A stretch of DNA of 64,000 bases from an uncultured cyanobacterium (GCA_903858015.1 CAIOGZ010000042.1:23896-87895), one strand, 5' to 3'; shown: positions 52,652-62,181, numbered from the stretch's first letter. Notes: generated by a model not told the origin, from the sequence alone. A program made the numbers and translations.

Positions 52652-53761
52652 ATGGATCCTGTCCTGCTGAAGGAACGCCTCGAGACCGCCTGCCGCACCT
52701 TCGCCACGCTGGAACGGCAGTTGGCCGATCCAGCGGTAGCTTCCGATCCGGCGAGGCTGCAAACCATTGCCAGGGAGCGTTCCAAGCTCGAACCCTTGGT
52801 GCTCGATTACGACAAACTCGGCCAGCTTGAGCAGGAGCGACAGCAAACCAAGTTGCTGTGGAAGGAGCAGCGCGACGATCCAGCCGGGGCCGAATTGGCT
52901 GAACTGGCCGCCGAGGAAGTTGAGCAACTCGACGAGCGGATTGCCAGCCTCCACCACAAACTCACCCTGGCCCTGCTGCCCTCCGACCCGCGCGATGAGC
53001 GCAGTGTGATGCTGGAGATCCGGGCCGGGGCCGGCGGTGATGAAGCCTGCCTCTGGGCCGGTGATCTGGCCCGCATGTACGAGCGCTACGCCCAGACCTG
53101 CGGCTGGCAGGTGCAGCCCCTGAGCGCCTCGGAAGCGGATCTGGGCGGCTACCGCGAGTTGATCCTGGCGATTGAGGGGGAAGGCGTCTACAGCCAGCTG
53201 AAATTCGAAGCCGGTGTGCATCGGGTCCAGCGGGTACCCGCCACCGAATCCCAGGGCCGGGTGCACACCTCCACCGCCACGGTGGCCGTGATGCCCGAAG
53301 CCGACCCGGTGGAGGTGCAGATCGATCCCGGCGACATCGAAATCGGCACGGCCCGCTCCGGCGGTGCCGGCGGCCAGAACGTGAACAAGGTGGAAACGGC
53401 CGTGGATCTGCTCCACAAACCCACCGGCATCCGGGTTTTCTGCACCCAGGAGCGCTCCCAGCTCCAAAACCGCGAACGGGCCCTTGCCATCCTGCGGGCC
53501 AAGCTCTACGAACGGCAGCTGGCGGTGGCCGCCGCCGAGGAACGCTCCACCAGGCGGGCCCAGGTCGGTACCGGTGACCGCAGCGAGAAAATCCGCACCT
53601 ACAACGCCAAGGACAACCGCGTCACCGACCACCGCCTAGGCCGCAACTATTCGCTGGAGCCCGTGCTGGCAGGCCAGCTGGAGCCCCTGATTTCAGCCTC
53701 GGTGGCCGCCGAACAAAGCCGTCTGCTGGAGGAGCTGGCGGCCCAGGCTGCCGGCGTCTGA
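52652..53761 (+). CDS. prfA: Peptide chain release factor 1
   Basis: RF1 recognises UAA and UAG and triggers peptide release. The anticodon-like PAT motif is at residues 196-198 (RVPATESQG), which fits RF1 rather than RF2. The catalytic GGQ is at 240-242 in [12 protein letters not shown]. Length 369 is standard. It begins 63 bp after the terminator. Confidence 0.97.
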   Translation: MDPVLLKERLETACRTFATLERQLADPAVASDPARLQTIARERSKLEPLVLDYDKLGQLEQERQQTKLLWKEQRDDPAGAELAELAAEEVEQLDERIASLHHKLTLALLPSDPRDERSVMLEIRAGAGGDEACLWAGDLARMYERYAQTCGWQVQPLSASEADLGGYRELILAIEGEGVYSQLKFEAGVHRVQRVPATESQGRVHTSTATVAVMPEADPVEVQIDPGDIEIGTARSGGAGGQNVNKVETAVDLLHKPTGIRVFCTQERSQLQNRERALAILRAKLYERQLAVAAAEERSTRRAQVGTGDRSEKIRTYNAKDNRVTDHRLGRNYSLEPVLAGQLEPLISASVAAEQSRLLEELAAQAAGV

Positions 53762-53764
53762 GCC

Positions 53765-55414
53765 TTAGGCCGGCCGCAGCTTGCTGCCGGCCGTGGCTCC
53801 CCCGGGCTGAGATCCCCACGGCTGGGCTGCAACGCTGGCCTCGATCGTCTGCAGCACGGAGCGAACCGTGCTGCCATCCTGGCGGCCTGCCGAAACCAGG
53901 GCCCACTGGGCAGCGCTGGCGGGCTGCACCGCTACGGCTAGCTGCGCCAACATGGTGTCGAGCAGTTTTCGATCGGTGCTCCCATCCACCACAAGCACCA
54001 CAGGACGCCCCCCAAAGCCATCGGCCAAGGCCTGCAACTCCGCCCAGCAACCCTGACGCTGGTCATTGAACTCGCGCAGGTCCATCACCACGGCATCACA
54101 TTGGCCAAGCAGCCGGTTCACCACAGCCAACCAGCGATCCGCATGGCAGGGAGACTGGTGGGCATGAAAGCTGCCATCGGCAAGCTGCTGGGGTGGCCGT
54201 GCCAGGCGGGCGACGAGCTCAGATCCTGAACAATCGAAACGATCAGCCAACCGCCCCCTGAGAAAGGCCATAAAATTTGGCAACGTAATTTGTTGCAGGG
54301 CCAGATCGGTACCGGCGATCAGCTCAATGCTGCCGAAGCCATTCCAAGCCTGACGCAGCTGCTCAAACAAGCTTTCGCTGCGGCGATTGTTGCCAAACAC
54401 CCTCAACATCAGCAAGCGGGCCGGCAGGGCAATCCTAGGCGAAAAGCGCGCCAATAAGTAGCGCTTTAAGAGCCAATAGACCCCAAAACTTCCAAGCACA
54501 AGCACAAGGGCTACAACAGCCGCGCCATCGACATCGCCTCGACGAGCCTGGAGAGGGAAGATGAGGGCCTGTACAATTGTATAGATTAACATCCAGAGAT
54601 CAAGGCGCAGCTCCTGATCGCTCAGCTGGGCCTTCCCATCGACCTGGCCTAGCTTTTGCAGCAGCAGCAAAGCAAGCCAACTACCAGCAGCCAAGCCAAT
54701 CAATCGCAACACCACAAGGAGTGGTTCACCAGCCGTGCTGCCCAGCCAAGCCCCGCCGATGCGAAAAGCAAAATTCCAGCCAAAAAAGCCAGCCAAGGCG
54801 ATCAGAAAAACGAATGGGGCTGCACCGCGCCAGAAGCGCAGATTCAAAACCAGCAACAGCAAGGCCGGCAGCAGCATGTGGAGCACACCAACAGAAAGCA
54901 TCAAGCTGACAGCATCCACTCCTAACAGCCGCCCCAAGACCATCAAAACCACGAGCAGCGCTAAGCACCCTCCACCCAGGCGGAACCAGCCGCAAACAGC
55001 ACGAATTTGAATCACAAGCCACACTGTGGGCAGCAGAAAAACCAGCAAAACCACGAGCAGTCCAAACCAACTCATCGCAGACCCATAGTCCCTAGCGAAC
55101 AGGGCCGTAAGCACCAGAGCCTGCACCCCGGCGGCAGCGGCGTAGGCATTGCATCGTGCCGCCATCGCCCGCCCTGCCCTCTGGCCCAGCCCCCCTAGCG
55201 CGACCAGGGCCTGAGCTGGGGCTGGAACAGAGGAAGCCAGGGCGGCTGGGGATGAACTGGCCGCTTCGAGGCCTTGGCCGGCACTCCTGGCGGCCATCAA
55301 GATCTTGAGCCGATTTCGGTAGAAAAGCGTGAGGACTGGGGTGACCAACAGCGTCACCACCAAGGCGAAGAGTAGCGGAACCCCAAGGTTGCGCCAGAGA
55401 TCTTGATCCGACAT
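53765..55414 (-). CDS. Large polytopic membrane protein with C-terminal cytosolic domain, unknown function
   Basis: A 549-residue protein I cannot assign to a named family. One hydrophobic helix lies at the N-terminus (LGVPLLFALVVTLLVTPVLT); about eight more are clustered between residues 95 and 330. The C-terminal 190 residues are soluble and have an alternating strand-helix pattern (SIELIAGTDLALQQITLPNF, DAVVMDLREFNDQRQGCWAE, RPVVLVVDGSTDRKLLDTML), which could be a Rossmann-like fold. It ends 3 bp from the prfA stop on the opposite strand. AT content is slightly higher in the membrane part. Transport or signalling roles are open. Confidence 0.7.
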   Translation of the reverse strand: MSDQDLWRNLGVPLLFALVVTLLVTPVLTLFYRNRLKILMAARSAGQGLEAASSSPAALASSVPAPAQALVALGGLGQRAGRAMAARCNAYAAAAGVQALVLTALFARDYGSAMSWFGLLVVLLVFLLPTVWLVIQIRAVCGWFRLGGGCLALLVVLMVLGRLLGVDAVSLMLSVGVLHMLLPALLLLVLNLRFWRGAAPFVFLIALAGFFGWNFAFRIGGAWLGSTAGEPLLVVLRLIGLAAGSWLALLLLQKLGQVDGKAQLSDQELRLDLWMLIYTIVQALIFPLQARRGDVDGAAVVALVLVLGSFGVYWLLKRYLLARFSPRIALPARLLMLRVFGNNRRSESLFEQLRQAWNGFGSIELIAGTDLALQQITLPNFMAFLRGRLADRFDCSGSELVARLARPPQQLADGSFHAHQSPCHADRWLAVVNRLLGQCDAVVMDLREFNDQRQGCWAELQALADGFGGRPVVLVVDGSTDRKLLDTMLAQLAVAVQPASAAQWALVSAGRQDGSTVRSVLQTIEASVAAQPWGSQPGGATAGSKLRPA

Positions 55415-55425
55415 CGGCTACATAA

Positions 55426-55923
55426 CTATCCGACTACATATTTAGCCCATTCCTGGCGCTGGCCGGAGCGAATCTGACGGCTGGCTTCGAAACCGAGACT
55501 GCTGGGGGGCCGCCGCGGCTCCCACAACAACGGCATGCCGGCCTCGCGGGGGGTGCGGTTGGCCTTGCGCACATTGCAGCTCAGACAGGCCGTTGCCACA
55601 TTTTCCCAAGTGTCGCTGCCGCCTCGGCTGCGGGGCAACACATGGTCGATCGAGAGGGGTTGGTCGCCTCGGCCGCAGTACTGGCAGATGTGGCTGTCGC
55701 GGTGGAAGACGTTGCGCCGGCTGAGGGGAACCTGCCGGTAAGGCACCCGCACGAACTGGCGTAAACGGATCACCGTGGGTAAGAGCAGATCGGGTCGAAC
55801 GGCATGGCTGGCATCGTGCTCTAAGCCCTCAGCCTTGCCCTTGAGCAGCATCACCATCGCCCGCCGCCAGGTGGTGATGTTCAAGGGCTCGTAGGACGCA
55901 TTGAGAACGAGAACGTGGCCCAT
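55426..55923 (-). CDS. HNH endonuclease family protein
   Basis: The C-terminal half carries a zinc-stabilised HNH motif: CQYCGRGDQPLSIDHVLPRS with a second CxxC-like LSCNVRK. The N-terminal half (MGHVLVLNASYEPLNITTWR) is the conserved leader of a family present in nearly all cyanobacteria. The ATG at 55923 was chosen because this family begins there; the longer frame to 56004 adds unrelated residues. The family shows HNH nuclease features but its physiological role is unknown. The adjacent membrane protein gene starts 11 bp downstream. Confidence 0.9.
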   Translation of the reverse strand: MGHVLVLNASYEPLNITTWRRAMVMLLKGKAEGLEHDASHAVRPDLLLPTVIRLRQFVRVPYRQVPLSRRNVFHRDSHICQYCGRGDQPLSIDHVLPRSRGGSDTWENVATACLSCNVRKANRTPREAGMPLLWEPRRPPSSLGFEASRQIRSGQRQEWAKYVVG

Positions 55924-56042
55924 GCCAACTTTCCCGGATGGGGGGCATGCTAACGAGATCCAGCAGCAGCTTTGGTGTCCCAGGACGCCATCCAGCGCAG
56001 TCAACCCTGCCCGATCCGATCAGGATCCCCCCGCCCACCGGA

Positions 56043-57296
56043 ATGGCACGCTCTCGCTTCGCTCCCCAGCCGGAGCCCCATGAAACGGGCCACTCCCGCC
56101 AACGGGCCTGGGTGGAGGTCAACACCAGCGCGATCAGCGCCAATGCCCGCGCCATCTGCGGGCTGATCGGTGAACGCACCAGCTTGATGGCGGTGGTCAA
56201 AGCCGATGGCTACGGCCATGGGGCCGTTGCGGTGGCCAGGGCAGCCCTAGGGGGTGGGGCGACGAGCTTCGGGGTGGCCACCCTGGCGGAAGGGGTGGAG
56301 CTGCGAGCAGCGGGCATCGAAGCGCCGGTGCTGGTGCTGGGCAACCTCACCCAGGTGGAGGAACTGCGCAGCTGCCTGCGCTGGGAGCTGATGCCCACGA
56401 TCAGCAACATGCGCGAGGCCCTGCTGTGTCAGAACCTGGCCAGCAGCAGCGGCCGCCCGATGGCCTTGCAGCTCAAACTCGATACCGGCATGGCGCGCCT
56501 GGGCGCCGACTGGGAGGAAGGGCCAAGGCTCGTGGCCGCCCTGCGGGAGCTCGATGCAATCCAGCTGGCTGGCCTTTACACCCACCTGGCCTGGGCCGAT
56601 GCCAGCCACAGCGAAGACAACGGCCTCACCCAGTTGCAGCAGCAACGCTTTGAGCAGGTGCTCACCAGCCTGCGCATTCAGGGTCTGGCAGCAGGCTGCC
56701 GGCACCTGGCCAATTCCGCCGCCACCCTGCGCCACCGCCAGCACCATTTCGACCTGGTCAGGGTCGGGTTGGCCCTCTACGGCCACCCCCCAGCCCCCCA
56801 CCTGGCGGGCAGCGTCGCCCTGGAGCCAGCCATGCAGGTCCATGCCCGGGTCACCTTGATCCGCTCAGTGCCCGCGGGGGTGGGCGTCAGCTATGGCCAC
56901 CGCTACCGCACCACCGCCCCCACCCGGCTGGCCGTGGTCGCCATCGGCTACGCCGATGGCGTGCCCCGCCAGCTCTCGAACCGCATGGACGTGTTGTACG
57001 AGGGTCTGCGGTTACCCCAGGTGGGCTCGATCACCATGGACCAATTGGTGATCGACGCCAGCGGCGCACCTGGGCTTGAGATCGGCGCCGTGGTGACCCT
57101 GCTGGGCCGCCAGGGCCAGGCCCAGATCACCCCCGCTGACTGGAGCGCCCGCTGCGACACGATTGCCTGGGAGGTGCTGTGCGGCTTCAAACACAGGCTG
57201 CCCCGCCTCGATGGCGGCGCCGAACCAGGCGATGGACCCGAGCCCGCCGCGGCGGCAACGGCCGATCCCCAGGGCGACGGGCCGACGGGTTGCTGA
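56043..57296 (+). CDS. alr: Alanine racemase
   Basis: A PLP enzyme that makes D-alanine for peptidoglycan. The PLP lysine is in LMAVVKADGYGHGAVAV; the second catalytic residue, a Tyr, is in GVGVSYGHRYRT. Other marks are KLDTGMARLG, HLANSAATL and VGSITMDQLVIDAS. ATG 56043 (MARSRFAPQP) gives 417 residues, slightly long because of a C-terminal Pro/Ala-rich tail. It diverges from the HNH gene with 119 bp between. Confidence 0.96.
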   Translation: MARSRFAPQPEPHETGHSRQRAWVEVNTSAISANARAICGLIGERTSLMAVVKADGYGHGAVAVARAALGGGATSFGVATLAEGVELRAAGIEAPVLVLGNLTQVEELRSCLRWELMPTISNMREALLCQNLASSSGRPMALQLKLDTGMARLGADWEEGPRLVAALRELDAIQLAGLYTHLAWADASHSEDNGLTQLQQQRFEQVLTSLRIQGLAAGCRHLANSAATLRHRQHHFDLVRVGLALYGHPPAPHLAGSVALEPAMQVHARVTLIRSVPAGVGVSYGHRYRTTAPTRLAVVAIGYADGVPRQLSNRMDVLYEGLRLPQVGSITMDQLVIDASGAPGLEIGAVVTLLGRQGQAQITPADWSARCDTIAWEVLCGFKHRLPRLDGGAEPGDGPEPAAAATADPQGDGPTGC

Positions 57297-57315
57297 TAAG
57301 CTCTCAAGGCCCCCT

Positions 57316-57404
57316 GGAGAGGTGGCTGAGTGGTTGAAAGCGGCTCCCTGCTAAGGAGTTACAGGAGGCAACTTCTGTCGAGGGTTCGAATCCCTCCCTC
57401 TCCG
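57316..57404 (+). tRNA. tRNA-Ser (anticodon GCT)
   Basis: An 89-nt class II tRNA. Acceptor GGAGAGG pairs with CCTCTCC, discriminator G. The anticodon stem is CTCC/GGAG around CTGCTAA, anticodon GCT. A long variable arm (about TTACAGGAGGCAACTTCTGT) and the T arm with TTCGAAT follow. CCA is not encoded. It reads AGC and AGU serine codons. The following 130 bases are less GC-rich and show no gene. Confidence 0.95.
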
Positions 57405-57536
57405 TTCCAGAGCGGTGCCTGCCGCCGTGCCTTTACCACCTAAATCTCACTGTTGAATGGTGGTCAGCAATGGTGGTAACTGCTCAATCGTGTTGACTAC
57501 AGCTTGAAACCGGTGGGCTCCGTGACTAAAAAGCCA

Positions 57537-58469
57537 TCATCGACGACGACAATGGCGCACAAGTTCCGATGCAATCTTAGGCAGTAGGCTCTCATCTTCG
57601 GCGCAACTTTTCCCCTCACTGAACACCACCACTAAGAACGGATCCACCCCATCAGCCTCTAGGTAGGCGGCGTCGTGGCGCGCCTGGCTCATCCAACCGG
57701 CCTTGCTCCAGAGCCGGGTCCCAGCTGGCAATCCGCCACCGAGGAAGCCATCCACCTGATTCTCAGGGTCGGCGGCCCGGTCGGCAGGATCGAGCGAGCG
57801 TTTCAGCAGGCTGCGCATCCGTTCACAAGCCGCCGGTGATACCACCGCTGCAGCGATCACCGCCTGGAGCAGGCGGGCGGTGAGATCGCTACTGAGGCGG
57901 TTGCGATTCTCGAGATTAGGTCCATAGAATTGGCGTTCACGGCCATAGGGACCATCACCCCAGGTCTTCTGACAGGCGTTGCAGCCTGTCCATTCGGGCC
58001 AGCGCAACGAAGCTAGCCAGTCGTTCACCAGCCGACGCTGGGCTGCCCAGGGGGCAAAGCGATCGGCAGCCAGGGCAGGACCGCTGCTGGTACCGGTGAG
58101 CAGATCCAGCACCAGGGCGGTGGCGTCATTGCTTGAATCGCGCACCATGTCGGCCAGGGCCCGGCGCAGCTCGGGATCCTCCTCGATCAGGCGCTGTTGC
58201 AACCAGGCTTCCGCTGCCACCAGATAAACCAGCTTCACCACACTGGCCGGATAACGGGGACGAGTGCCGGCCCAGCTGGCCCCAGCCACGGGCAAGGCCT
58301 CCCATTCGCCGCGGCTCAAGCTGGCGCCCCGAGCCAGCAGGGACTGGGGATAACGCAGCCAGGTGATCGAGATCTGCTCGGCCAGATCGGGCCTGCCGTC
58401 GTCGGCCAGGCCCTGGATGAGGCTGCCCAGCACCTGGCCCATGGCCGGATCAGGGTTGTAGAACGCCAT
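57537..58469 (-). CDS. Serine hydrolase of the class A beta-lactamase/DD-peptidase fold
   Basis: The active-site SxxK is in YPASVVKLVYLVA, the SxN-like second motif is RDSSNDATALVLD, and the third, normally KTG, reads KAG in RLWSKAGWMSQARHDAAYLE. These spacings fit the beta-lactamase/transpeptidase superfamily. No signal peptide is clear with the chosen ATG at 58469; starts further upstream (58505, 58532) would overlap the divergent NlpC/P60 gene. Its substrate is unknown. Cyanobacterial members are usually called serine hydrolases rather than resistance enzymes. Confidence 0.8.
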   Translation of the reverse strand: MAFYNPDPAMGQVLGSLIQGLADDGRPDLAEQISITWLRYPQSLLARGASLSRGEWEALPVAGASWAGTRPRYPASVVKLVYLVAAEAWLQQRLIEEDPELRRALADMVRDSSNDATALVLDLLTGTSSGPALAADRFAPWAAQRRLVNDWLASLRWPEWTGCNACQKTWGDGPYGRERQFYGPNLENRNRLSSDLTARLLQAVIAAAVVSPAACERMRSLLKRSLDPADRAADPENQVDGFLGGGLPAGTRLWSKAGWMSQARHDAAYLEADGVDPFLVVVFSEGKSCAEDESLLPKIASELVRHCRRR

Positions 58470-58485
58470 CAGCCCAGCCCTCACG

Positions 58486-59214
58486 ATGGCGAGATTAGAC
58501 AGCATCGACCCCTGCCAGCTCCCCAGCGCCACCTGTTGGCGGCTGCTGCGCCCCCTCGATGCCTACAGCCGTGCCTCGGGCCCAGGCCTCGCCACCCAGC
58601 TGGCGGCAGGCCGCCACCTGCGCGTGCTGGAGGCGGAGGGCGCCAGGCTGCGGGTGCGCCTGCTTGACGATGGCTACCCCTGCTGGCTGGAGCGAGCGGC
58701 GTTGCCCCAAGCGGCGCTGCCGGCTGCCCCCCCCGTTCTGCCCCGCCTCGACCGGGCCAGCATCGCCGCCCGGCTGGAGGGCGTGCTGGCCTTCGCTGAG
58801 GCGGCTCGGCAGCGGCCGAACCGCTACCTGTGGGGCGGCACCCTCGGCCCCGATTTCGACTGCTCTGGACTGGTCCAAACGGCCTACGCGGCTGCGGGGA
58901 TCTGGCTACCCCGCGATGCCTATCTGCAGGAGCGCTTCTGCCAACCGGTGGCGGTCCGCGTCGGCGAAACGAGCCTGCTGGAACCGGGCGACCTGATCTT
59001 CTTCGGTAGCCCGCAGCGTTGTACCCATGTGGGGCTGCACCTCAGCGACGGCCACTACCTACATAGTTCGGGCCGCGAACACGGCCGCAACGGCATCGGC
59101 CTCGACAATCTCAATCCCCACAACCCTGACCCGGTGGCCCGCCACTACCGCGCCGAACTGCGCGGTGCCGGCCGGGTGATGCACAGCCACCCAGGCACCC
59201 CCCTGCCGGAATGA
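58486..59214 (+). CDS. NlpC/P60-family cysteine peptidase with N-terminal SH3-like domain
   Basis: A cell-wall hydrolase of the C40 family that cleaves within peptidoglycan stem peptides. The catalytic Cys is in GTLGPDFDCSGLVQTAYAAA, the His in RCTHVGLHLSDGHYLHSSG. Residues 20-85 resemble a bacterial SH3 domain (LATQLAAGRHLRVLEAEG, RLRVRLLDDGYPCWL). The 242-residue length matches cyanobacterial members. The gene starts 16 bp from the divergent serine hydrolase, so both wall-related genes share a promoter region. No clear signal peptide is visible. Confidence 0.88.
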   Translation: MARLDSIDPCQLPSATCWRLLRPLDAYSRASGPGLATQLAAGRHLRVLEAEGARLRVRLLDDGYPCWLERAALPQAALPAAPPVLPRLDRASIAARLEGVLAFAEAARQRPNRYLWGGTLGPDFDCSGLVQTAYAAAGIWLPRDAYLQERFCQPVAVRVGETSLLEPGDLIFFGSPQRCTHVGLHLSDGHYLHSSGREHGRNGIGLDNLNPHNPDPVARHYRAELRGAGRVMHSHPGTPLPE

Positions 59215-59361
59215 TTTGGCTGGCCACTGGATGCCCGATCGGCAGGGAGCCGGAAGCCCCATCGGCTGGAAACTGGAAGCCCGACCAGCTCGAAGCCAGT
59301 ACTGGCTAGGGCCTGGTGCTGCGTTGAGTACGGTGACGGGCCGTGGGCACCCCCAGCGGTC

Positions 59362-60372
59362 ATGGTCGAGTCTGCAGCAGCCGCCACCAGCTCCGCCGCC
59401 CTGGCTGCGCCGGCCCTGGAGTTGTCGGTGGTGGTGCCGCTCTACAACGAAGAGGCCAGTCTCCCCCACCTGATCGAGCAGCTGCTGGCCGCCCTGCGAG
59501 CACTGCCGCAACGGTTTGAACTGGTGCTGGTGGACGACGGCTCCCGCGATGGCACCCCGGCCCTGCTGCGCGACCAGGCCGCCCGGGTCCCCGAGCTGGT
59601 GGCCGTGCTGCTGCGCCGCAACTACGGCCAGACGGCCGCCATGGCTGCGGGATTTGACGCCAGCCAGGGCGCCGTGATTGTGACCCTCGATGGCGATCTC
59701 CAGAACGATCCAGCCGACATCCCCCTGCTGCTGCGGTGCCTGGAGGAAGGCGATTACGACCTGGTCAGCGGCTGGCGCCACCAACGCCAGGACGCGGCCC
59801 TCAGCCGTCTGCTGCCCTCCCTACTGGCCAACAAGCTGATCGGGCGGGTGACCGGGGTGAAACTGCACGATTACGGCTGTTCGCTGAAGGCTTATCGACG
59901 CGAACTGGTGGCTGACATGAACCTTTATGGCGAACTGCACCGCTTCCTGCCCGCCCTCGCCTTCATCGAAGGAGCTCGGATCGGCGAAGTGCAGGTCAAC
60001 CATCGCCCCCGCCGCTATGGCCAAAGCAAGTACGGCATCGATCGCACCTTTCGGGTGTTGATGGACCTGCTCACGGTCTGGTTCATGAAACGCTTCCTCA
60101 CCAGGCCGATGCACGGGTTCGGATTCGTGGGACTGATCACCCTGGGCCTGGGGCTGGCCACGGGCCTGTGGCTAGTGGCGCAAAAATTGCTGCTTGGCAG
60201 CGACATTGGCAACCGGCCGCTGCTGCTGCTCGCGGTGCTGGCGATTCTGAGTGGGGTGCAGCTGTTCTGTTTCGGTCTGCTGGGGGAACTGCAGATGCGC
60301 ACCTACCACGAAAGCCAGGGCAGGCCGATTTACAGGGTGCGGGCCACCCTGCGGGGCCGGCCGGCCGGCTGA
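59362..60372 (+). CDS. GT2 glycosyltransferase (DPM1/GtrB-like)
   Basis: A family 2 glycosyltransferase with a catalytic domain followed by two membrane helices, like polyprenyl-phosphate glucose/mannose synthases. Motifs are VVVPLYNEEASLPHLIEQLL, VLVDDGSRDGT, TLDGDLQNDPADIP (the DxD metal site) and VNHRPRRYGQSKYGIDRTFR. The two hydrophobic helices lie at about 255-275 and 292-312. It probably loads a sugar on a lipid carrier in the plasma membrane. The start lies at GTG/ATG near 59362 (MVESAAAAT). The 3' end overlaps the convergent HEAT-like gene by 43 bases. Confidence 0.9.
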   Translation: MVESAAAATSSAALAAPALELSVVVPLYNEEASLPHLIEQLLAALRALPQRFELVLVDDGSRDGTPALLRDQAARVPELVAVLLRRNYGQTAAMAAGFDASQGAVIVTLDGDLQNDPADIPLLLRCLEEGDYDLVSGWRHQRQDAALSRLLPSLLANKLIGRVTGVKLHDYGCSLKAYRRELVADMNLYGELHRFLPALAFIEGARIGEVQVNHRPRRYGQSKYGIDRTFRVLMDLLTVWFMKRFLTRPMHGFGFVGLITLGLGLATGLWLVAQKLLLGSDIGNRPLLLLAVLAILSGVQLFCFGLLGELQMRTYHESQGRPIYRVRATLRGRPAG

Positions 60373-60926
60373 AGCGGGCCTACGGCACTCGGGCTCGGGC
60401 GTCCCCGATAACGGTCGATGGCGGCGGCAGCCGCCCGCACCACGGCCGGATCAGGATCGCGCAGACCGCGGCGAAGCAGGGGCAACAGCGAACGATCGCC
60501 CCAGCGGTGGGCCAGCTGAATCGCCTGCAGCCGGGCGGCTCCCCCTTGCTGGAACCGGGCCTGCAGCTGGGCCCTGAACCGAAGTCTCTGGTCCCCGGGT
60601 GGGATCAGGCCGGCATGGAGGGGGGGCAGGCCAGCCGCCCAGCCATCTGCCCAGCCGCCCGTCTTGGTGGCCCCCCTGCCTGGAGCTGGAGCCCCGTTGG
60701 CGAAACGGCCTGGGGCCCCGACAGCCAAGCTTGCCGCCTCGTCGCCTCGCTCTGGTGCGGCGGCGGGCCGATCCAAACCGCCCTGCACCAAGGCGATCTG
60801 AGCCCTGTTGAGGGCCGCAACGGCACTGGTATCGAGCTGCCGCACCAGCGCTGGGCGACGCCGGCCCAGGAGCCAGGCTGCCGCAAGCAGGGCAGCGGCG
60901 ACTGTCGCAAGAATCGAGGCGGGCAT
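60330..60926 (-). CDS. Membrane-anchored HEAT-repeat-like protein
   Basis: About 198 residues from the ATG at 60926: one N-terminal membrane helix (MPASILATVAAALLAAAWLL), a Pro/Ala/Gly-rich low-complexity part, and a C-terminal helical part ARLQAIQLAHRWGDRSLLPL with LLRRGLRDPDPAVVRAAAAA, typical of HEAT or PBS-lyase-type repeats. It has no assigned function; HEAT proteins act as scaffolds. It is divergent from psaI with 99 bp between. Confidence 0.65.
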   Translation of the reverse strand: MPASILATVAAALLAAAWLLGRRRPALVRQLDTSAVAALNRAQIALVQGGLDRPAAAPERGDEAASLAVGAPGRFANGAPAPGRGATKTGGWADGWAAGLPPLHAGLIPPGDQRLRFRAQLQARFQQGGAARLQAIQLAHRWGDRSLLPLLRRGLRDPDPAVVRAAAAAIDRYRGRPSPSAVGPLQPAGRPRRVARTL

Positions 60927-61025
60927 GGGCCAACTGGCTGAACTTTTATGTCGCCCCTTGCGGCAGCAGCAGTTGCCATCCAGGACCTCTTCGTACAGTA
61001 CCGGCGGTTGTACTTGGCCCAAGCC

Positions 61026-61142
61026 ATGACTGGAGAATTCGCCGCCGCCTGGCTGCCCTCGGTGTTCGTGCCCTTGGTGGGAATCCTCACCCCCGCCGTG
61101 GTCATGGCCCTGCTGTTCAACGTGATCGAAGCCCGCGACTGA
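61026..61142 (+). CDS. psaI: Photosystem I subunit VIII (PsaI)
   Basis: A 38-residue single-helix subunit (MTGEFAAAWLPSVFVPLVGI then LTPAVVMALLF and an EARD end). It stabilises PsaL binding in trimeric photosystem I. The ATG at 61026 fits the family length; the in-frame extension to 60948 is not part of it. It lies 74 bp before psaL, the usual pair. Confidence 0.94.
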   Translation: MTGEFAAAWLPSVFVPLVGILTPAVVMALLFNVIEARD

Positions 61143-61216
61143 TGGCCGAGCTCGTCGACCACCACCAGCCCAGCCGCCGCGCCCTTTAGCCGCTCACCCC
61201 GCACCCTCCCGACACC

Positions 61217-61708
61217 ATGACCGTGACCCCCGTGGCCGACCCAACCGTCGGCAATCTGGCCACACCCGTCAACAGCAGTTATTTCACCAAGGCCTTCATC
61301 AACGCCCTGCCGGCCTATCGCCCTTCCCTCTCCCCCAACCGCCGGGGCCTTGAGGTTGGCATGGCCCACGGCTTCTTCCTCTATGGTCCCTTCGCCATTA
61401 CCGGCCCCCTGCGGCTCACCGAATACGGCAGCACGGCCGGCCTGCTGGCCACGATTGGCTTGGTGTCGATCCTGACGGTCTGCCTATCGATCTATGGCAC
61501 CGCCGGCAACGGACCTAACGTCCAACCCCCGGATGCCACCGTCGACAATCCCCCGGCCGATCTGTTCACCAAAGCAGGTTGGGCCGAGTTTGCCAGCGGT
61601 TTTTGGCTGGGTGGCTGCGGTGGTGCCGCGTTTGCTTGGTTCCTCTGCAGCACGGCCATCGTCTCGCCCCTGGTGAATATCGCCGGCGGCGTCTGGAGCG
61701 CCAACTGA
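61217..61708 (+). CDS. psaL: Photosystem I subunit XI (PsaL)
   Basis: PsaL holds photosystem I trimers together and binds chlorophyll. The 163 residues start with a loop ending in [20 protein letters not shown], then a helix and a conserved [20 protein letters not shown] segment, ending with a third hydrophobic helix. The arrangement psaI-psaL followed by a terminator is standard in picocyanobacteria. Confidence 0.97.
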   Translation: MTVTPVADPTVGNLATPVNSSYFTKAFINALPAYRPSLSPNRRGLEVGMAHGFFLYGPFAITGPLRLTEYGSTAGLLATIGLVSILTVCLSIYGTAGNGPNVQPPDATVDNPPADLFTKAGWAEFASGFWLGGCGGAAFAWFLCSTAIVSPLVNIAGGVWSAN

Positions 61709-61764
61709 AGATTGCTGGGTTTCCTTCCCTTCGCACCTGCCGAAGCGTTAGCCCAATCACCCCC

Positions 61765-61795
61765 AACCCCCGTTCGTTCCGGACGGGGGTTTTTT
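61765..61795 (+). terminator. Strong intrinsic terminator after psaL
   Basis: AACCCCCGT at 61765-61773 pairs with ACGGGGGTT at 61783-61791 around a nine-base loop; T-tract 61790-61795. It ends the psaIL operon. Confidence 0.88.
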
Positions 61796-61796
61796 G

Positions 61797-62181
61797 ATGG
61801 TGATTCCAATTGGGCCCAACTGGACCAGTCAAAGGGGTCAAGTCAAGGTCGATACCACGTCGTTGACAGCGATGGCCCAGGGCTGGAACGGGGGCCATGG
61901 GCTGGCTGCCGGAATAGCGCCACTGGGGCTAGCTGGCGAAGCGTTCAACCCCAGCTAGTCAGCGGCGCCCCCCGTTGGCCCCCCCAGCCCTGGGGATAGG
62001 CCGGATGGCTTACGCCCTGCTCAAAAATCGCCCGTCATCGGGCTCAGGCTGCCTTGTCGCCGCAAGCATGGGTTGCCCAGGCTTGATTAGCTCCCAGCCG
62101 TGGCTGCTCAGCCATGGCTGGGCAGCCTTCAATGGCCAGCCTTCAATGCCCAGCCTTCGAATGCAGCGCGAGGCTCAACAC
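61797..62181. other. Intergenic region between psaL and psaB
   Basis: No convincing gene. A cluster of short repeats lies at 62090-62165: CAGCCNTGGCTG palindromic units and three near-copies of AGCCTTCAATGCCC. The convergent psaB terminator adjoins it on the right. Confidence 0.45.

Noticed and set aside
57405..57536. tRNA-Ser as an integration site
   Set aside because: No integrase, no repeat of the tRNA 3' end and no island follow it; the AT-richer spacer alone is not enough.
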